Assembly (NCBI RefSeq): GCF_010435965.1
Contig: NZ_JAAGAA010000007.1
Coordinates: 1-64,000, forward strand
Length of the DNA: 64,000 bases
From: Crenobacter caeni
Lineage (GTDB): Bacteria; Pseudomonadota; Gammaproteobacteria; Burkholderiales; Chromobacteriaceae
Direction of reading: 5' to 3'
Each line of letters opens with the position of its first letter. Position 1 is the first letter of the stretch. A program made the position numbers and the translations under genes. The notes under the pieces were generated by a model that did no database searches, was not told where the DNA came from, and was given only the letters and a program-made list of their open reading frames with translations. Shown one piece after another: positions 26,038 through 34,538 of the stretch.

Positions 26038-26093
26038 TTGCAAACTAAGAAAACCTTAGTATACCTTACGGAGTAGGGCTAAGAGAATCTTAG
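26038..26093 (+). promoter_or_regulatory. Promoter with two phased operators before the XRE gene
   Basis: A -35 box TTGCAA (26038-26043), 16-base spacer and -10 box TATACC (26060-26065). The spacer is itself an operator-like palindrome, ACTAAG-AAAAC-CTTAGT (26044-26060). A second copy, CTAAG-N5-CTTAG, lies at 26079-26093, 34 bases (about three helical turns) downstream. This fits autorepression by the following XRE regulator. Confidence 0.65.
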
Positions 26094-26121
26094 GCATGAG
26101 CATCCTGCCCTTGACCTCCTC

Positions 26122-26439
26122 ATGTCTTTGACCAGCCCGTTTCCCCAGCGCCTGAAGCAGGCGCGAGTCCGTAAGGGTCTTACCCAGCAACAGCTTGGCG
26201 TGTTGTTGGGGTTGGATCCGAACAATGCGAGCGCACGCATGAATCAGTACGAACGCGGCAAACACGCGCCAGATTTTGCGACGCTCAAGCGGATCGCCGA
26301 GCTGCTGGACGTGCCGGTCGCCTGGTTTTACTGCGAAGATGACCTTGACGCCTCTATCGTAGATGCTGCCCACCAACTGACGGCCGAGCAGAAGCAGGCG
26401 CTGCTGAGCTTCATTGAGCAGCTACGGCAGCAACCGTAA
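26122..26439 (+). CDS. XRE-family (Cro/CI-like) transcriptional regulator
   Basis: A 105-residue protein with a classical helix-turn-helix at about residues 8-65 (RLKQARVRKGLTQQQLGVLL, then NQYERGKHAPDFATLKRIAE), followed by a short acidic and helical tail. Two phased palindromes in its own promoter region are candidate binding sites. It may control the following metallopeptidase relic or the divergent side. Confidence 0.85.
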   Translation: MSLTSPFPQRLKQARVRKGLTQQQLGVLLGLDPNNASARMNQYERGKHAPDFATLKRIAELLDVPVAWFYCEDDLDASIVDAAHQLTAEQKQALLSFIEQLRQQP

Positions 26440-26459
26440 GCCGTCAGCCGCCGTTTTCC

Positions 26460-26964
26460 CCCTTGCGTTTACGCAACGAGATACGCACTTTGCATTTCCC
26501 TGTCTTGTCCGGCTGAAGGACAATTTCTGCTACCAGCTGCGGCAGGTCATACGCGCACACACCCTGCGCGGTAGCCGCACCACCGAACAGCGCACCGTGC
26601 AGCTATTGCGCTGGCAACGGGCCGAACTCAAGGGCTTGTCCGAACCACTGCTGGACCAGTGAAAGACAGCGTTGGGGGGAGGAGGGCGGCGACGTGGGGC
26701 GTGAAACGGATGAAAACCAAGTGGGGTAGCTGCAACCCGCAGACGAGCAGCTTTTGGTTCAACCTGGAACTGGTCAAGCAGCCCCCAGCGTGCATCGAGT
26801 GCATCGTGGTGCACGATCTGATGCATCTCGTGAAGCGTCATCACAACGACCACTTTACCACGCTCCTGGATCAGCACCTGCCGAACTGGCGCTCGTTGCA
26901 GCTGCTGCTGAACCAGAGCGTGCTGGTGCATGAGCGGAGGGGGGGAGAATTGGTATTTATTTGA
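26460..26964 (+). pseudogene. YgjP-like metallopeptidase (DUF45) relic
   Basis: The family C-terminal half is clear in the frame from 26659: KTKWGSCNPQTSSFWFNLEL and VVHDLMHLVKRHHNDHF. The N-terminal half (VRLKDNFCYQLRQVIRAHTL to LSEPLLDQ) lies in a different frame ending at 26661, so there is a frameshift. The zinc/catalytic motif, HExxH in the family, reads HDLMH here (Glu to Asp), a further sign of decay or an altered active site. Confidence 0.7.
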
Positions 26965-27229
26965 TATCCTCAGTTCGCTCTCTATCAATACGGGAAGCTC
27001 AGGAAGATTCCCGCCACGTGTACCCGCGATGTATGGCGTAGCGTTTCTAGCTTACAATACCCCGCTTCATGCCATATGAAGTCTGGATCCCGTGGCATCA
27101 AGATGGGGGCTATAATTTAGTCGGCGTTGATACTAGACAACCTGACTCCGAGCGATTATCTGCTCGTTTACCTTGCAGCCGGAAATCTCGAGTTTCGAAT
27201 GCTCGGTTAAGTAGGAGGAGATCAGTCGC
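26965..27229. other. Stretch without a supported gene
   Basis: An open frame from 27069 (80 residues) has no family signature and runs into the antisense ginD-like gene. This may be cargo or boundary sequence of the recombinase island. Confidence 0.4.
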
Positions 27230-27643
27230 TCAGCCCTTCTGCTCGGATGAGTCACGATCAATGACAGGTAATGGTGCATCGAGCTTTGCCGGCGTCATTC
27301 CATTCTTGTAGGCATTGTATTGCCAGACTACGAAGCGTTGCAGTAGTAGTTCGTTCTCACGCCTGAGACGCTCATTCTCGCTTTCCAGCCGTCTGATGCG
27401 CTGTTCGGCAATCGCTAGGCTTGCTGGTCGTTTCGATGGATGAAATCCATCTCTTAGCAGATCTTTCTTGAGAGCGAATGCAGTCTTGATACGTTCATGG
27501 GCATTCAGAGTCTGCCTAGTTGGTCTCGTGCCGATCAACGGTTCGACCGCATCGCACAAGCCGTTCCAAGTCAGCTTGTCTCGGACGCTATCGATCTGAT
27601 TGATAATGATGCCGATGTCTCTATCTGTCAGGTGCTTGGCCAT
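27230..27643 (-). CDS. Small coiled-coil accessory protein of the recombinase module (GinD-like)
   Basis: A 137-residue protein. The N-terminal part (MAKHLTDRDIGIIINQIDSV) could form a DNA-binding helical domain. A heptad-rich coiled coil, IAEQRIRRLESENERLRREN, lies near residues 77-96. Its position as the fourth gene, three bases after the large recombinase gene, equals that of ginD, or of tnpC in Tn554-type elements. Such proteins assist or direct recombination. Confidence 0.65.
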   Translation of the reverse strand: MAKHLTDRDIGIIINQIDSVRDKLTWNGLCDAVEPLIGTRPTRQTLNAHERIKTAFALKKDLLRDGFHPSKRPASLAIAEQRIRRLESENERLRRENELLLQRFVVWQYNAYKNGMTPAKLDAPLPVIDRDSSEQKG

Positions 27644-27646
27644 GGC

Positions 27647-29665
27647 TTACACTCCGAGCAATGTCCGCAGATCATCCATATTCGGGGCTTCATTTTTATT
27701 TGCCGGTGCCACCAGCTTAGGTGCCTTAGACTTTGCGGCAAGTACCCGCTTCAGTGGACTGAACTCTTGATCATGTCGCATGCGGATCACTGCACCATTT
27801 TCAGTTTCTGGTGATTCGAGAATATGGATTAATTGATCTACTCTCTCCAACGTCTTGATCTGATGGGTTGTCCAACGGTCAATGCTGGCCATGTCGTACT
27901 CACCGGAATCCGTGGCGTCATATGCCTTTTTGAGCTGCAGGCGAATGCCATCGCGCTGCTGTCTCAATCGCTGCAACTTCCCCTCATCACCTTTTACGCA
28001 CACTTGCTCAACGCAGTTCAGGCAATCACGATGCTTTTGACACGGAAGCATCGAAAAATCATGGATGCAGAAGCCAAACTCGGTTACATGAGCAATTCCC
28101 TCGCCCATCGCATCGAGATCAGAAAAAGTTACCGGCATATTTTTCTTGATCTTGGCAAGTGCTGTGCCGATTCCAACACCTTTAGCCAACTCTACATATT
28201 CATCGGTGGTCATGTGATTGTATGTGGCGTTTTGATGAACATTCGCTCGTCCTGACCAACGTGCAATATAAAGCTCGCCAAGCCCCCCCCGCTGCCCAAT
28301 GGTATTCAAGTAATGTCGAATCTGGTGGGAGGTCATCGAAATTTCAGACCCGTCTGGATTTTTGTAACCGTGGCGCATCCAAATACTGTGTTTATGAGTA
28401 TCTGTATAACTCAAGTCGCTAGTAAACATGCTTTTTCCGGGTGGCCCTAACAAAACTGGGCTTGGCTCCATGTCGCTGCGAAGTTCGTTCCAGCGGAAGC
28501 AGCAAAGTGCTTCAGAATATTTGATGTTCCGCTCTTTGTTTTTCCATGGCCAACCTTCAGGTAACTTGCTCCGGCAATAAGTATTTAGAAATGCCAAGGT
28601 CAATGAATCACCCGTGGCTTTTAGTGTCTGGTAGGGGGTGTAGTCTCTAAAGTATTTCCGTAGGGAATTAGATGAGTAATTTTCTTTCAGGCCCAGTGCC
28701 CTACACGCTTGCGCATCAGTCAAAGGCTGCATTTCGCCTACATTCGGGCAGTTCTCATGGCGGTAGAATCTCTCTGGGTTTTCTTCGTACCACCGAGCCA
28801 GCTTTCGCCCCTCTTCGGACAGTTCAGTGAGCCGCCGAACCGCTTCGATCGCCGTTGCGTTGAAGACCTCAGACGACCACTTTATATCAGCACCAAACCC
28901 CTTGCCTGCGTAAAACCTAAGACCTACGCACTTGGTACCTTGGTTGTCAACTTCGTAATGCAAGCAATTCACTGGCAAATCCTGAATTTCGGAGATGCGT
29001 GATGGAGCGCACATCATCAGGGCGAAGATCGACGTAGTGAAGCGGTCTCGCGGTGCCGGGAGGTTGTTTGCAAACATCTCGGCCATCCAGTCCAGCCATT
29101 GCTCATTTGGTATTTTTGCTGCGCGCTTAGCTTTGGTTTCCGCGTCTGTTCTGGTAATTTCCGATGGTTTTGATATGGGGTTTTCCCAGATGATTTGACG
29201 CGGAATTATTCTGCTTTCGTTAAGGAAAAAAACTAGTTTTTTAAGGGCAATTCCGGCTTGATACGCAGTGGCCTGATATTCCCGCGCAACTTCTACAGCA
29301 ACATCCATAACATTGCCATCAACCAAGGTTATATCTGCCTTGCCTTTAACTTGCAATAAGGATCTTTCAATGCAGCGTATGGCCTTTATTTCGCCTTTTA
29401 ACTTCGTGGGGTTGTGGCCTTGCTGGTAGCGAATATAAGCCTTTGCAAATGGAATTATCTGTTCGTCTAGCAGTTGATCTTGCGAATATCCTCGCGAAGG
29501 TGCCCCAATGACAGTGAAGTTGCAGACTTTTGGCCATGAACTGCTATCCCAATCTAAATTAGCCCCAAACACAGTCAGTTTGTTACGGCACAAGGCAATG
29601 AATTCTTCCAGGTTAGCTCTGGCATCATTTTCAGTCTTGGGTTTGAACAGCAGGATGTTAGACAT
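27647..29665 (-). CDS. Large tyrosine recombinase (GinC-like)
   Basis: A 672-residue recombinase. Catalytic positions are visible: Arg in MMCAPSRISEIQDLP (about residue 230), HxxR in MTSHQIRHYLNTIGQRGG (about residue 435), His/Trp position in IARWSGRANVHQ, and the nucleophile in NATYNHMT (about residue 470). A Cys-rich stretch (CIHDFSMLPCQKHRDCLNC) follows, as in TnpB of Tn554-like elements. Its start overlaps the previous gene by 8 bases. Confidence 0.8.
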   Translation of the reverse strand: MSNILLFKPKTENDARANLEEFIALCRNKLTVFGANLDWDSSSWPKVCNFTVIGAPSRGYSQDQLLDEQIIPFAKAYIRYQQGHNPTKLKGEIKAIRCIERSLLQVKGKADITLVDGNVMDVAVEVAREYQATAYQAGIALKKLVFFLNESRIIPRQIIWENPISKPSEITRTDAETKAKRAAKIPNEQWLDWMAEMFANNLPAPRDRFTTSIFALMMCAPSRISEIQDLPVNCLHYEVDNQGTKCVGLRFYAGKGFGADIKWSSEVFNATAIEAVRRLTELSEEGRKLARWYEENPERFYRHENCPNVGEMQPLTDAQACRALGLKENYSSNSLRKYFRDYTPYQTLKATGDSLTLAFLNTYCRSKLPEGWPWKNKERNIKYSEALCCFRWNELRSDMEPSPVLLGPPGKSMFTSDLSYTDTHKHSIWMRHGYKNPDGSEISMTSHQIRHYLNTIGQRGGLGELYIARWSGRANVHQNATYNHMTTDEYVELAKGVGIGTALAKIKKNMPVTFSDLDAMGEGIAHVTEFGFCIHDFSMLPCQKHRDCLNCVEQVCVKGDEGKLQRLRQQRDGIRLQLKKAYDATDSGEYDMASIDRWTTHQIKTLERVDQLIHILESPETENGAVIRMRHDQEFSPLKRVLAAKSKAPKLVAPANKNEAPNMDDLRTLLGV

Positions 29666-31187
29666 TTTCGACCTTTTCCTTCATTGCCTTGCAGCGGTTC
29701 ACGACGTCACCGACGGCAAGAATTAAGCGGTCATTGATGGACGCTATCTTCAAGTCGTTTGTCTGCTCAAGGATACTGTCGCGCTCCTTGATTAGCTTCT
29801 CCAAGACTTCTTCGTGAGGGCCATTAAGCCATGGTTGAAAATTATTGCAGGTGTAACAAGCAATGGGGGCAAGCGCCCCGCAAAAGCCATAGCTACCGCA
29901 AGTGCCAACACTCTGGGTCCCGTTGGTGATACGACTACTCCGATCATTGCCACGTGCAGCATCTTTCTCAGACATGACGAGCACGCCATGGAAGGCTTGG
30001 GCGTGCCGCGCGAGATGCAGTGCTACTGCTTTGTTAATGTGCTTAACTATATCTGGAATGTTTTTTACATAAACACTAGCATTCTGAGTGTCAGAGTGAT
30101 CAAGTGCCTCGGCAATTACGTATTCACTATTTCCATCGCGCGCCAAGTTTGTGCCCAAGGTATATCTGAAACGAATCGGTGATAAATGAATCGGCAGACC
30201 GGTGCGCTCGCTAGTGATATTTATTTCTTCTGAAATTTCATTCAGCACGTTTGTCATTGTATACGTGGGTGCGTGAAGGGTGTCTATCTTTAACTGATCC
30301 TCGAGGCAGGCATTGATATCGAGCAATTTCAGATTTGGAAATAGCGGCAGATCAGGTACTAGCTTAGAAGGCACCGCATCGCCAATTATTTCTTTAAATT
30401 CTCGCTGGACCGATGCTGCCTGTTGTTGCAAAATAAGCCAGAGGTCTTCACTGATCGGAAATTTACTGAATTGGGTTCGCCAGGATTGATGACGCTGCTT
30501 GGCACGCGGGAAGTTGATAAAGAATTTGTCGATGCCGTCTTTGCTGGTCTGCTTGAGCATATCTTTAATCTTCAACGCGGTGATCTGAACAGGACGCCGA
30601 CCTGTCAGTGCGACTGTGAGCGTCAGAGCAGTATCCAAAAGTGCCAAGCGTCCTTCTCCAAAAGCAGTGGTAATGGCTTCAATCACTCCCTGCATTTCGA
30701 TGTCGGTCAACGGCCCGCTCTCAGGACACATCGACTGGACTGCGTAGCCTTTCTCGTTTCCTTTTAGACGCCACTTGCCCAACAACTGAATAACTTCATC
30801 AGTAATTCCAGGGTGCCCCATTGCATGCCACTGTTTGAAAAATCCACGCAGCGTGCCCAGATACCACTCGTTGTTTTTTTTGAGCGTGGAACGGTATGAA
30901 ATCAGCGATTCAACGCTGAATGCTGACTGCCCAGTGGTCGCTTCCAGATAGGCTTTGCATCGGTAAAAACAATTGTGAACATGAAAGGCTGATGTTGTTG
31001 TTGCATAGAAGGCAAGCACATGACGAATTGCCAGATCGATCTCTGGATTCAGTAATTTTCTGATCGAAGAAACGGGAATTTCACAATCTTTGTTGAGTCT
31101 CCAGCGGTCATCGTCAAGTCTGAACTGGTAGCCCTCTCGCGAAAACATCTTTTCGCTCCAAACTGCCTGTGCAACTGGCATGTTCAT
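29658..31187 (-). CDS. Tyrosine recombinase (GinB-like)
   Basis: A 509-residue recombinase. Arg is in VALTGRRPVQITALKIKD (about residue 192), the H-x-x-R position is LSPIRFRYTLGTNLA (about residue 338), and the Tyr is in NASVYVKNIPDI (about residue 370). A Cys pair region near residue 430 (GTCGSYGFCG, CYTCNNF) may bind zinc. It overlaps the preceding gene by four bases (ATGA). Confidence 0.8.
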   Translation of the reverse strand: MNMPVAQAVWSEKMFSREGYQFRLDDDRWRLNKDCEIPVSSIRKLLNPEIDLAIRHVLAFYATTTSAFHVHNCFYRCKAYLEATTGQSAFSVESLISYRSTLKKNNEWYLGTLRGFFKQWHAMGHPGITDEVIQLLGKWRLKGNEKGYAVQSMCPESGPLTDIEMQGVIEAITTAFGEGRLALLDTALTLTVALTGRRPVQITALKIKDMLKQTSKDGIDKFFINFPRAKQRHQSWRTQFSKFPISEDLWLILQQQAASVQREFKEIIGDAVPSKLVPDLPLFPNLKLLDINACLEDQLKIDTLHAPTYTMTNVLNEISEEINITSERTGLPIHLSPIRFRYTLGTNLARDGNSEYVIAEALDHSDTQNASVYVKNIPDIVKHINKAVALHLARHAQAFHGVLVMSEKDAARGNDRSSRITNGTQSVGTCGSYGFCGALAPIACYTCNNFQPWLNGPHEEVLEKLIKERDSILEQTNDLKIASINDRLILAVGDVVNRCKAMKEKVENV

Positions 31188-32407
31188 GCCTCATCCCCTT
31201 TGTTCAAATAGCGTTCTTGCAACCCAAGCACTACCTCACCCGCCTTTTCTTTGATATGTCGCTTGTTGTATGTCGCTGCCGTATCCGATGTCGGATTCCA
31301 GCCCATGAGGTAGGAGCGTAATTGTCGTTCTCGCTCGGGTGTCACGCCCTTTTCATCAATCCTCTTCGAAAATTCATAATTCCAAGCATGGCGAAAAGCG
31401 TGAGGGTGTATTTTATTAAACTCAGAGTCTATCCCTTTTATTTCATGCATGAGTTTTGAAAATCCGGCAATCGAGAGGGGATGGCCGCAAGAGGGGCCTG
31501 CTTTGTGCGTCACGAAGAGATAGCCGTGTTTTTTCGCACCAGATACTTTGCTCCGATACTTGAGCACGTAATCATAAATGCGATCAGCTAGCAAGGGATC
31601 TAGTGGGATTGTTCGCTCCCTAGTCTTCGCGACAGGCTGATATGACCGGAGATCGCTTTGGGCATCTGGTCGCCGCACGATTGACAGCCTGTTAGAGGAA
31701 AAGTCGATGTCTGTGACCTTGAGGTTCAGCAACTCTCCACGCCGCATTCCTGTCACTCGCAAAATGACAATCATTAATGCGTTGCGAATCTGCGTTCCGT
31801 AATCTTTCACTGGATTATTCTTGGAGCCAGGCTTGAGTGCATTGTCGAGTCTGTCGAGCAACTCATCGTCTAGATGAATATCATCTCGATCCATTTGTGA
31901 TTTGTTAGAAATTTTCGGTCGATTAGCCTTGATCATGTTGACCATGGCTTGAATGCGTTTCTTATTTTCTTCAGAGCCGTTTTGAAGCTGCACCGCGAGG
32001 AATCCGAGGTAATCGGCAACGACAGACAGGCGGGCATATTGCACCTTGGTTGAGACAGTCTTTCCTTTGCGCTTTTGTGCAGTGAGTGAGATGACTTTCT
32101 GTTCGGGCTGCGCATTGTTCGTCAATGAGCGCTGCATGAAATCTCGCAAGGCGTGAATTTGATGGGCTTCGAGAAGCTCGCCACAGGCAAAGCTTGACTC
32201 AAGGTTGAGCTTGTAGTAGTCCTGCCAACCGTAGAGAGCTTTTATCGCATGCAAGACGTTTTGAATGGTATTGGTCGCCTTGCTGCTCCCACGGATAATC
32301 ACGGTGATGTACAGGCTTGGAAAGTAGATGGGCATGCCGCTTTGGTCAACAAGCAGCATGTAACGCTCACCATCACCAAAGCGGATATGCCTGACTGATA
32401 GCTCCAT
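31184..32407 (-). CDS. Tyrosine recombinase (GinA-like)
   Basis: A 407-residue recombinase from the ATG at 32407, which has GGAG six bases upstream; an ATG at 32419 adds four residues. Arg lies in ILRVTGMRRGELLNLKVTDI, HxxR in HPHAFRHAWNYEFSK, and the nucleophile in SDTAATYNKRHIKEK near residue 385. It is the promoter-proximal gene of the module, reading away from ssb. Confidence 0.82.
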   Translation of the reverse strand: MELSVRHIRFGDGERYMLLVDQSGMPIYFPSLYITVIIRGSSKATNTIQNVLHAIKALYGWQDYYKLNLESSFACGELLEAHQIHALRDFMQRSLTNNAQPEQKVISLTAQKRKGKTVSTKVQYARLSVVADYLGFLAVQLQNGSEENKKRIQAMVNMIKANRPKISNKSQMDRDDIHLDDELLDRLDNALKPGSKNNPVKDYGTQIRNALMIVILRVTGMRRGELLNLKVTDIDFSSNRLSIVRRPDAQSDLRSYQPVAKTRERTIPLDPLLADRIYDYVLKYRSKVSGAKKHGYLFVTHKAGPSCGHPLSIAGFSKLMHEIKGIDSEFNKIHPHAFRHAWNYEFSKRIDEKGVTPERERQLRSYLMGWNPTSDTAATYNKRHIKEKAGEVVLGLQERYLNKGDEA

Positions 32408-32491
32408 GGTGAGCTCCATATGTTTACATTTCTACATGGTATGCAACATACTTTTATTCTGCCAGAATTTTTTTTTACACTACAAAAGTAG

Positions 32492-32516
32492 AAAACCCCC
32501 GGTGTACGGGGGTTTT
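32492..32516 (-). terminator. Intrinsic terminator of ssb
   Basis: Perfect ten-base arms (AAAACCCCCG and complement) with a five-base loop; on the minus strand it ends in a T-run, 36 bases after the ssb stop codon. It marks backbone sequence next to the recombinase module. Confidence 0.85.
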
Positions 32517-32551
32517 GGGTAAAAATTTTACAAAAAAGTCTATGGTGACTC

Positions 32552-33010
32552 CTAGAAGGGAATATCGTCCTCGAGGTCGTCCATGCGCTGCGGCGGGGCA
32601 ACCGGAGCTTCCTGGCGGCGCGGGGCGGCCGGCGGAGCGGACGGTGCGCTGCGGGCGGGCGCGCTACCGTAGTAGCCGTCGTCCATGGGCGCGCCTTCGT
32701 CGCGCTTGCCGCCTTGCAGGCTCAGTTCGTTGACGCGCACGTCGGGCGATAGGCGCTTGCCGCCGTCCTTGTCGGTCCATTCACGCAGGGTCAGCTGGCC
32801 GTAGACGGTGACCTGCTGGCCCTTGGAGAGGAAGCGCTGCAGGCTCTCGCCGCGCTTGCCCCATACCTGGCAGGCAAACCAGTTGGTGGTCTTGCGTTCG
32901 CCAAAGCCGATGTCGCTGGCCACACGGAAGCTCAGTACCGGCTCGCCGCTCGGGGTGTAGCGCAGTTCGGCGTCGGCGGCGACGCGGCCGTCAAAGGAAA
33001 TGCTGTTCAT
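32552..33010 (-). CDS. ssb: Single-stranded DNA-binding protein
   Basis: A 152-residue SSB. The N-terminal OB fold (about residues 1-105) binds single-stranded DNA as a tetramer. A Pro/Ala-rich linker follows. The acidic tip DDLEDDIPF at the C-terminus is the docking site for repair and replication proteins. It is in the same orientation as the MFS gene upstream, and the ssb - MFS - uvrA order is common in betaproteobacteria. Confidence 0.95.
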   Translation of the reverse strand: MNSISFDGRVAADAELRYTPSGEPVLSFRVASDIGFGERKTTNWFACQVWGKRGESLQRFLSKGQQVTVYGQLTLREWTDKDGGKRLSPDVRVNELSLQGGKRDEGAPMDDGYYGSAPARSAPSAPPAAPRRQEAPVAPPQRMDDLEDDIPF

Positions 33011-33062
33011 GTTCTCGTCTCCGTTCGTTTCTTGGCCGGCGGCGTCGCCGCGGGCCGGGTGT

Positions 33063-34430
33063 TCAGGTCGGGAAGGTTTCCCGGATCAGCTTCTCGACGG
33101 CAGCCTGGTCCCACGCTTGCTGCGAGACCTTCAGGTAGGCGACACGCTCCTCGGGCACGACGACAGCTTCGCGCACCCCGCTTTGCGCCGCAAGTTTCTG
33201 CGACAGCTTTTGCGCGTCGCCCTGCCAGCCGTTGCCGATACGCAGCATCACCGTGCGCACCGCCATCGGTGGGCGCATCGACGAGGCCAGCACCAGCCAC
33301 AGCGCCATCAGGGTGCCAGTGAAGGCGAATACGCCCGTAGCGCCGTAGCGGCCGTACAGCCAGCCGCCGGCGGCGGCGCCGACGAAGAGGCCGAAGGACT
33401 GGGCGGTATTATACACGCCGATGGCCGTGCCCTTGGCGTCGGCCGGCGCGATCTTGGAAATCAGCGAGGGCAGTGTCGCCTCGAGGATGTTGAAGGCGAT
33501 GAAGTAGAGGCCGAGCCAGAGCACGATCTGCCAGAAGGTGTCGAGCGTCGCGGCCATGCCCAGTTGGGCGACGGTCATCAGGCCGACGGCGCCGACGAAC
33601 ACCTGCTTGAGCTTGTGCTTTTTCTCGCCGTAGATGATGGCCGGCACCATCAGCACGAAACCGACGACGACGACCGGCAGGTAGACCTGCCAGTGGTGCG
33701 CCTTGTCGAGCCGGGCGGTGGCGGTCAGCGCGAAGGGCAGGGCGACGAACATCGCCATCTGCGCGGCGTGCAGCGCGAAGATGCCGAAGTTCAGGCGGGC
33801 GAGCTGGCCGTCCTTGAGCACCGGCATCAGGCGCGCCGGCTTGGCTTCGGCGTCGGCGTGAAAGCGCGAGCGGGCGGGGTCGGGGATCAGCCGCCACACG
33901 CCGACCAGCGCCATCAGCGTGAGCACGCCGGTGAGCGCGAAGATGCCGGGCACGCCGATCACGCTGGCGAGCAGGGGGCCGAGCACCAGCGACACGGCGA
34001 AGGTGGTGCCGATGCTCATGCCTATCATCGCCATCGCCCGGGTGCGCACTTCCTCGCGGGTGAGGTCGGCCAGCAAGGCAGTGATCGCGGCCGAGATCGC
34101 GCCGGCGCCCTGGATCACCCGGCCGATGGTGAGCCAGACAAGGTCGGTCGCACCGGCGGCGACAAAGCTGCCCGCGGCAAACAGCACGAGGCCGCCGTAG
34201 ATGACTTTCTTGCGGCCGATGCGGTCGGAGAGCATGCCCAAGGGCAGCTGCAGCAGCGCCTGGGTCAGCCCGTAGCTGCCCAATGCAAAGCCGATCCAGG
34301 CGGCGTTGTCGCCGCCGGGCAAGGTGTGCGCGTAGAGCGCGAACACGGGCAGGATCAGAAACATGCCCAGCATCCTGAGGGCGTAGACGCCCGCCAGGCC
34401 TAGGCTTGCGCGCAATTCCAGAGAATTCAT
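33063..34430 (-). CDS. MFS transporter (12 TM), ssb/uvrA-linked family
   Basis: A 455-residue major facilitator. The A-motif is GMLSDRIGRKKVIYGG (about residues 64-79), and a second-half loop near 225-245 fits the family. About 12 membrane segments fill residues 10-385. A soluble C-terminal domain of about 65 residues (VRTVMLRIGNGWQGDAQKL onward) is extra compared with minimal drug exporters and is typical of this conserved neighbour of uvrA. The substrate is unknown. Confidence 0.85.
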   Translation of the reverse strand: MNSLELRASLGLAGVYALRMLGMFLILPVFALYAHTLPGGDNAAWIGFALGSYGLTQALLQLPLGMLSDRIGRKKVIYGGLVLFAAGSFVAAGATDLVWLTIGRVIQGAGAISAAITALLADLTREEVRTRAMAMIGMSIGTTFAVSLVLGPLLASVIGVPGIFALTGVLTLMALVGVWRLIPDPARSRFHADAEAKPARLMPVLKDGQLARLNFGIFALHAAQMAMFVALPFALTATARLDKAHHWQVYLPVVVVGFVLMVPAIIYGEKKHKLKQVFVGAVGLMTVAQLGMAATLDTFWQIVLWLGLYFIAFNILEATLPSLISKIAPADAKGTAIGVYNTAQSFGLFVGAAAGGWLYGRYGATGVFAFTGTLMALWLVLASSMRPPMAVRTVMLRIGNGWQGDAQKLSQKLAAQSGVREAVVVPEERVAYLKVSQQAWDQAAVEKLIRETFPT

Positions 34431-34538
34431 GGTATGACGGTGGTTCCGGGGGACGGTATCCGGGCGGCCGGCGTGGCTGGAGCCCGACTCGGTAAGTCGG
34501 GTATATTATCAGGTTCACCGATTCATTGTGGGTAAGGC

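Larger units (their letters stand above)
27230..32419 (-). mobile_element. GInt-type recombination module (three tyrosine recombinases plus small protein)
   Basis: Four overlapping or abutting genes in one direction encode recombinases of 407-411, 509 and 672 residues and a 137-residue coiled-coil protein. This is the gene content and order described for GInt genomic islands (ginABCD). The module ends about 130 bases from ssb. The other end of the island lies at an unknown place to the left. Confidence 0.7.
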
